Made by a program: the position numbers and the translations under genes
Shown here: positions 41,375 through 49,621 of the stretch, piece by piece
Layout of the letters: every line of letters starts with the position of its first letter
Position numbering within the stretch: position 1 is the stretch's first letter
DNA from: an uncultured beta proteobacterium
Lineage (GTDB): Bacteria > Pseudomonadota > Gammaproteobacteria > Burkholderiales > Burkholderiaceae_C
Assembly (NCBI GenBank): GCA_903938815.1
Contig: CAJAES010000102.1
Coordinates: 1-49,621, forward strand
Reading direction: 5' to 3'
Length of the DNA: 49,621 nt
Notes under the pieces: generated by a model
The model's input: only the letters and a program-made list of their open reading frames with translations
What the model was told of the DNA's origin: nothing
Databases searched by the model: none

Positions 41375-42163
41375 TCAGCGAAACGGCGGTATCGGCTTGA
41401 GCGCCCCCGTGAAGCGCTCCTTGCGTGGCGCGTGGCCCAGCGGCGGGAGGTCGACCAGCACCTCGGGCACCTGATGGTCGGGCAGACGGTCGAGCAGGTC
41501 GCGGATCAAGGTCAGCCGCCCACGGCGCTGGTCGTTGAAATCGACCAGGGTCCAGGGCGCGTGGCGCGTGTGCGTGGCCTTGAACATCTCATCGCGCGCT
41601 CGGCCGTAGTCCTCGTACTTCTCGCGCGCCTTGACGTCGATGGCGGAGAGCTTCCAGCGCTTGAGCGGGTCCTGCTGGCGTTCCGCGAAGCGCTCCTCCT
41701 GCTTGTCCTGGTCCACAGAGAGCCAGTACTTGAACAGCAGGATGCCATCCTCGGCCAGGAGTTTCTCGAAAGTGGGCGCCTGCTTCAGGAACGCGGCGCG
41801 CTCCGCTTCGGTACAGAAGCCCATCACATGCTCGACGCCGGCGCGGTTGTACCAGCTGCGGTCGAACAGCGCGATCTCCCCGGCTGCCGGCAGGTGCGGC
41901 ACGTAGCGCTGGAAGTACCACTGGGAGCGCTCGCGGTCGCTGGGCCGGGGCAGCGCGACGATGCGGCACTGGCGCGGGTTCAGGGTGTCGGCGATGGCGG
42001 AGATCGCGCCCCCCTTGCCCGCCGTGTCGCGGCCCTCCAGCAGCACCAGCAGGCGCTGCCCGGTGTGCTGCAGCCAGCGCGCCATGTCATTGAGCTCGAG
42101 CTCCAGCGGCGCCAGCTTCTCGTAGTACTCGGCCTTGCCCAGCTTGTCGGTCTTCTTGCCCAT
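41375..42163 (-). CDS. ppk2: polyphosphate kinase 2
   Basis: This 262-residue enzyme transfers phosphate between polyphosphate and nucleotides. Seen are the Walker A region VLLEGRDTAGKGGAISAIAD, the phosphate-chain site LPRPSDRERSQWYFQRYVPH, and Walker B/lid FDRSWYNRAGVEHVMGF. Its length fits single-domain PPK2; direction (ADP or GDP versus AMP) cannot be read reliably. It is 8 bases after the acyl-CoA synthetase gene on the same strand, so they probably share a transcript. Confidence 0.95.
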   Translation of the reverse strand: MGKKTDKLGKAEYYEKLAPLELELNDMARWLQHTGQRLLVLLEGRDTAGKGGAISAIADTLNPRQCRIVALPRPSDRERSQWYFQRYVPHLPAAGEIALFDRSWYNRAGVEHVMGFCTEAERAAFLKQAPTFEKLLAEDGILLFKYWLSVDQDKQEERFAERQQDPLKRWKLSAIDVKAREKYEDYGRARDEMFKATHTRHAPWTLVDFNDQRRGRLTLIRDLLDRLPDHQVPEVLVDLPPLGHAPRKERFTGALKPIPPFR

Positions 42164-42171
42164 GTCGATCC

Positions 42172-43734
42172 TCAGTGGAACAGCGCGGCGTGCGCCTGCC
42201 GCAACTCACGCTTGAGCAGCTTGCCACTCGGATTCTTGGGCAATGCCTCGACGAACACCACCCGTTTCGGCTGCTTGAAGCCGGCCAGATGCGCCTGGCA
42301 GTGCGCGAGCACCGCCGCCTCGTCGATTGGCGCCCCCGGCTTGCGCACGACGATGGCCGCCACGGCCTCGACCCAGCGCGGGTGCGGCAGGCCCACCACT
42401 GCCACCTCGCTGATGCCTTCCAGCCGGTAGATGGCCTCCTCGACCTCGCGGCTGGCCACGTTCTCGCCACCGGTCTTGATCATGTCCTTCTTGCGGTCGA
42501 CGACGGTGATGTAGCCCTCGTCGTCGATGGTCGCCAGGTCGCCGGAGTGGAACCAGCCGCCTTCGAAGGCCGCCGCCGTGCGGGCGTCGTCGTGGAAGTA
42601 GCCGCTGAGCAGCTGCGGGCTGCGATGCACGATCTCGCCCACCTGCCCCGGCGCGACATCGTTCATGGCGTCGTCGACCACGCGGGTCTCGACGTTCAGT
42701 GCCGCACGCCCGCAGGAGCCGGGCTTGCGCAGCTGGTCCTCCGGGCCGAGCATGGTGGCCAGCGGCGCGATCTCCGTCTGGCCGTAGAGGTTCCACAGGC
42801 GCAGGCCCGGCAGCCGCCGCAGGATCTCCCGCATCACCTCCACCGGCATGATGGAGGCGCCGTAGTAGCCCTTGTTCAGGCTGGACAGGTCCGTGGTGTC
42901 GAATGCCGGCGAGCGCAGCAGCGCGATCCAGACCGTGGGCGGCGCGAAGAAGCTGCTGATGCGGTGCCGCTCGATCAGGGCCAGCAGGTGCTCGGCCACC
43001 GGCTTGCCGGTGATGACGTTGCTGGCGCCCACGTAGACGGCCGGGCCGAAGAACACGTCGAGCTGCGCGCAGTGGTAGAGCGGCAGCGCGTGCAGCATGA
43101 GGTCGCCGGTGGCGATGCTGGCATCGACGACACAGCTCACGTACTGCCACATGACCGCGTCGTGCGTGAGCATCGCGCCCTTCGGCAGGGATTCGGTCCC
43201 GCTCGTGTAGACGATCTGCGCGAGATCGGAGCCGTTCAGCACCACGTCGGGCAATGGCCCGGTGCACGCGGCGAGCGTGTCGAAATGCAACATCCCGGGC
43301 GCCGGTTCCGACGCCTCCTCGGCAGGCAGCCACAGCAGCTGGCGGACTTCGGTGCCCAGTGCGGCGGCCGCCTGCGCCAGCGGGGCCAGGCCGCTGTCGG
43401 TCGCGAGCATGCGCGCGCCGGCGTGGCGCAGGATGTAAGCGGCCTCCTCGGCCTTCAGCATGAAGTTGATGGGCACCAGCACGGCGCCCAGGCGGGCCAG
43501 CGCGAAGCGCAGCGCCGCGAAGGCGTGCGAGTTGCGGGCCAGTATCGCCACCCTGTCGCCGTGGGCGATGCCCTGGCCGGCGAGCCCTGCAGCCAGGCGG
43601 TCGCACAGGCTGTCGAACTCACGGTAAGTCCAGCGGACCGCTCCGCAGGCGATGGCGAGCTTGTGCGGAGAGCGTGCGGCGCTGCGGTGCAGCAGGTCTC
43701 CGAGGGTGTGGCGGCGCAGGGTGGGCGGGTTCAT
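42172..43734 (-). CDS. AMP-binding acyl-CoA synthetase
   Basis: This 520-residue ANL-superfamily enzyme activates a carboxylic acid to its CoA thioester. Seen are the AMP-binding P-loop IVYTSGTESLPKGAMLTH, NLYGQTEIAPLATML, the hinge motif GWFHSGDLATIDDEGYITVVDRKKDMI split by the usual Asp, and the catalytic Lys in NPSGKLLKRELR. The acid substrate is unknown; medium- or long-chain fatty acids are likely. TACGCT ends 6 bases before the ATG on the coding strand, compatible with a leaderless start. It is frequently located next to the atp operon in Burkholderiales. Confidence 0.93.
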   Translation of the reverse strand: MNPPTLRRHTLGDLLHRSAARSPHKLAIACGAVRWTYREFDSLCDRLAAGLAGQGIAHGDRVAILARNSHAFAALRFALARLGAVLVPINFMLKAEEAAYILRHAGARMLATDSGLAPLAQAAAALGTEVRQLLWLPAEEASEPAPGMLHFDTLAACTGPLPDVVLNGSDLAQIVYTSGTESLPKGAMLTHDAVMWQYVSCVVDASIATGDLMLHALPLYHCAQLDVFFGPAVYVGASNVITGKPVAEHLLALIERHRISSFFAPPTVWIALLRSPAFDTTDLSSLNKGYYGASIMPVEVMREILRRLPGLRLWNLYGQTEIAPLATMLGPEDQLRKPGSCGRAALNVETRVVDDAMNDVAPGQVGEIVHRSPQLLSGYFHDDARTAAAFEGGWFHSGDLATIDDEGYITVVDRKKDMIKTGGENVASREVEEAIYRLEGISEVAVVGLPHPRWVEAVAAIVVRKPGAPIDEAAVLAHCQAHLAGFKQPKRVVFVEALPKNPSGKLLKRELRQAHAALFH

Positions 43735-43764
43735 CCGGGCAGCGTAGCGGCGCCACCCCGGACT

Positions 43765-45120
43765 TCAACCCGGGGCGGACCCGGGGGACGCGCCGGGTAC
43801 CGGTACCGGGTCGTCTACCGGCGTAACGCGCGCGGCAGGCAGCCGCACCCACGCGCGCGTGCCCACGCCCACGGCGCTTTCGATGCGGATCTCACCGCCC
43901 ATGGCGACCACCAGCAGCCGCGTGATCATCAGGCCGAGGCCCGTTCCTGGGACACCGGTCTGCTCGGCACCGAGTCGGTCGAACGCATGGAACAGGCGCT
44001 GCTGCTGCTCCGGGGTCATTCCGATGCCGTTGTCGGTGACCTGGACCTCGATCTGGTCGGTGGTGGCATCGAACCTGCAATCCACGCGCACCTCGCCGCC
44101 CGGGCGGTTGTACTTGACGGCGTTCGACATCAGGTTGAGCAATACCTGACGCAGGCGCTGTGAATCGGCGAGTGCCACGCCGGCTGTGGATGCACTGAAA
44201 TCCACATGAACGCTGACCTTGGCGGCTTCCGCCTGAAACTCCACCAGCGCGATGCACGAGTGCAGCAGAGATGCCATCCGCATGGGCACCAGCGTCACCT
44301 TCAACCGGCCGGATTCGATGGCGGCCAGGTCCAGCGACTCCTCGATCAGGGTCTGCAGGTGCTGCCCCGCCTGCTGGATGTGGCCGGCCCGCTCCAGATT
44401 CTTCGGGTCCAGCGGGTAGCGCGAGTCGATCTGCTGCAGGTGGGCGAAGCCGAGCACGGCGTTCAGCGGCGTGCGCAGCTCGTGGCTCATCCGGCTCAGG
44501 AACTCGCTCTTCATGCGGTCGGCGTCCTGCAGCGCCTGCATCGCGCTGCGCTGGAGGGTTCGCAGACGCTCACGCTCGCTGATGTCGGTGAGCGCCATCA
44601 TCAACTGGTGCGTGACCGGGTCTGTGGCACAGACGGCCTGTACCGTCAGCGGGCGTTGGCTGGCGTCCAGCAGGCTGAGGTCGGCGCGCGGCTGGGCTGT
44701 GGGGTCGTTGGTCGCGAGCAGCACGGTCAGGTCCGGGAGGCTGTCGTCGTTCACGAAGTCCATCAGGTGTCGCCCACGCAGCCGCCCGACGGGCAGCTTG
44801 AACAGGGCGCCGGCAGCGACGTTCGCATCGAAGATGAGACCGTCGCGTCCGAGTACGAGCACACCGCCGGGGGCGAGTTCGAACAGGCGCGCCCACCGGT
44901 CGCGCACGGCCTCGGCGTCCTGCCGGGCCGCTTCGAGCTCCTCGTTCTGAAGTTGCAGCTCGACATGGTGGACCTGCAACTCGTGCAGCGTCCTCGCCGC
45001 TTCGCTGGAAGCGTCTGTTGGAATGTCGGAGGGCCGGGTGCCGACCTGCAGCAGGGCTTCCGCCCGCGAACGCAAGCCGCCGGGTTCGGCGGGCAAGTTG
45101 GTCTTCCCGGATTCGCTCAC
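43765..45120 (-). CDS. PAS-containing sensor histidine kinase
   Basis: This 451-residue cytosolic kinase has an N-terminal coiled coil (LHELQVHHVELQLQNEELEA), a PAS domain (LFELAPGGVLVLGRDGLIFD), a second PAC part, and a HisKA/HATPase core: SHELRTPLNAVLGFA with the phosphoacceptor His, SNAVKYNRPGGEV, TDNGIGMTPEQQ and PGTGLGLMITRLL. No transmembrane helix is seen. The start is taken as GTG 45120 with GAAGGG about 12 bases upstream; TTG 45138 is the longer alternative. The cognate regulator is not adjacent. It sits between the atp operon and the acyl-CoA synthetase. Confidence 0.9.
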   Translation of the reverse strand: MSESGKTNLPAEPGGLRSRAEALLQVGTRPSDIPTDASSEAARTLHELQVHHVELQLQNEELEAARQDAEAVRDRWARLFELAPGGVLVLGRDGLIFDANVAAGALFKLPVGRLRGRHLMDFVNDDSLPDLTVLLATNDPTAQPRADLSLLDASQRPLTVQAVCATDPVTHQLMMALTDISERERLRTLQRSAMQALQDADRMKSEFLSRMSHELRTPLNAVLGFAHLQQIDSRYPLDPKNLERAGHIQQAGQHLQTLIEESLDLAAIESGRLKVTLVPMRMASLLHSCIALVEFQAEAAKVSVHVDFSASTAGVALADSQRLRQVLLNLMSNAVKYNRPGGEVRVDCRFDATTDQIEVQVTDNGIGMTPEQQQRLFHAFDRLGAEQTGVPGTGLGLMITRLLVVAMGGEIRIESAVGVGTRAWVRLPAARVTPVDDPVPVPGASPGSAPG

Positions 45121-45246
45121 GACAGAACTGCCCTTCAATTCCGCGCATGGCGCGGGCCAGTGACACCGTGATGGATTCTGGCGTGCAGGGTTGATTGTTG
45201 GAATTGATGATTGTCAAGCCAACCAATTCGCGCCGTCACAAACGGC

Positions 45247-45281
45247 ACGGGCCCGTCGGATATTTCATCCAACGGGCCCGT
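45247..45281 (-). terminator. atp operon terminator-like hairpin
   Basis: An inverted repeat of 15 bp with a 5-base loop lies about 70 bases after the atpC stop; on the atp strand its only non-Watson-Crick pair is a U-G. The arms are CGGGCCCGT-rich. The T-run is poor (GCCGTTTGTG), so it is either a weak intrinsic terminator or an mRNA 3'-end stabiliser. The gap to the kinase gene beyond it has no other feature. Confidence 0.7.
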
Positions 45282-45349
45282 CGAGAGGGTGGGCAGATGC
45301 CTGGGGCGCTTCGCTTGAACGCTTGACTGAAACGCCTGCTGCGAGTGCC

Positions 45350-45766
45350 TTACTTGCGACGCAGCTTGGCGATGGCCGCGATCTGCGCCGCCATGGCGGC
45401 GAACTCGCTCTGGGCCGTGGCGAAGTCGATGTCGGTCTTGGCGTTCTTCATCGCCTCTTCGGCCTGCTTCTTGGCTTCCACGGCCTTGGCCTCGTCGAGG
45501 TCATGGCCGCGGATGGCGGTGTCGGCCAGCACGGTCACGCGGCCGGGCTGGATCTCGAGAATGCCGCCGGCGACGAAGACGAACTCCTCCTCGCCGTTGT
45601 CGGCGCGCTCGATGCGCACCGCGCCCGGCCGGATGCGCGTGATCAGCGGCGTGTGGCGCGGCAGGATGCCGAGCTCGCCGTTCTCGCCGGGCAACGCGAC
45701 GAACTTGGCCTCACCCGAGAAGATGGATTCCTCGGCCGAGACGACGTCAACTTGGAGGGTGGCCAT
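45350..45766 (-). CDS. atpC: ATP synthase F1 epsilon subunit
   Basis: This 138-residue subunit connects the rotor to F1 and can inhibit ATP hydrolysis. Seen are the N-terminal beta-sandwich ([39 protein letters not shown]) and the two-helix C-terminal part rich in Ala/Lys. It follows atpD by 9 bases and is the last gene of the operon. AAGGA sits 3-8 bases before the ATG. Confidence 0.97.
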   Translation of the reverse strand: MATLQVDVVSAEESIFSGEAKFVALPGENGELGILPRHTPLITRIRPGAVRIERADNGEEEFVFVAGGILEIQPGRVTVLADTAIRGHDLDEAKAVEAKKQAEEAMKNAKTDIDFATAQSEFAAMAAQIAAIAKLRRK

Positions 45767-45775
45767 GACGCTTCC

Positions 45776-48101
<2,326 letters not shown>

Positions 48102-48113
48102 GACGGCTTCTCC

Positions 48114-49621
<1,508 letters not shown>

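Noticed and set aside
45211..45228. TTGTCAAGCCAA, identical to 12 bases of PpsR operator 2, before the PAS kinase gene
   Set aside because: The second half-site is missing (ends CCAATT rather than an ACA palindrome), so it is not a TGT-N12-ACA site.

Overview
The window is a GC-rich (roughly two thirds or more G+C) chromosomal segment of a betaproteobacterium of the order Burkholderiales. The evidence is the conserved gene order fmt-def-LysM-dprA-smg, yajC-secD-secF, atpA-atpG-atpD-atpC and hemE-priA, and protein sequences typical of that order. A light-harvesting operon (pucB-pucA-pucC) in the middle points to a purple phototrophic or phototroph-derived lineage close to Rubrivivax. This placement is inferred from protein recognition, not from a database search.

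Layout. 1-5413: a DUF2807 protein (partial), a lipoprotein, formyl-Met initiation and processing genes (fmt, def), a LysM protein, dprA and smg. 5465-11199: a large DUF1631 protein and the SecDF-YajC translocon genes. 11248-15458: a TPR/winged-helix regulator divergent from a clostripain-type (C11) cysteine protease, then a possible 50-residue membrane peptide. 15691-18836: a LytS-like sensor kinase, a coupled membrane protein, a LytTR response regulator and a zinc-ribbon PilZ protein. 18902-26074: M13 metallopeptidase, Rep helicase, L,D-transpeptidase, a Tat-exported DUF882 protein and a LysR regulator.

26130-30736 is the accessory core. It holds a puc operon for a peripheral antenna, followed by a previously unlisted 33-codon ORF overlapping the end of pucC by ATGA. 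Divergent from it is a three-gene Rieske dioxygenase set (large subunit, small subunit, ferredoxin) of the salicylate-5-hydroxylase/anthranilate-dioxygenase group, without its reductase. The intergenic region carries two perfect TGT-N12-ACA palindromes 8 bp apart, the pattern bound by PpsR/CrtJ. The antenna alpha chain has Phe44-Leu45 where B800-850 complexes have Tyr-Trp or Tyr-Tyr. This is the signature of blue-shifted B800-820 (LH3) antennas and is the most interesting signal in the window.

30788-49621: SppA, an AEC transporter, PriA, HemE, a Rossmann-fold protein, a LemA/TPM cluster, a MocA-like nucleotidyltransferase with a CoxG-like protein, PPK2 with an acyl-CoA synthetase, a PAS histidine kinase and the distal end of the ATP synthase operon (atpA is cut by the window edge). 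No tRNA, rRNA, CRISPR array or insertion sequence was seen, and no gene-free stretch exceeds 300 bases.
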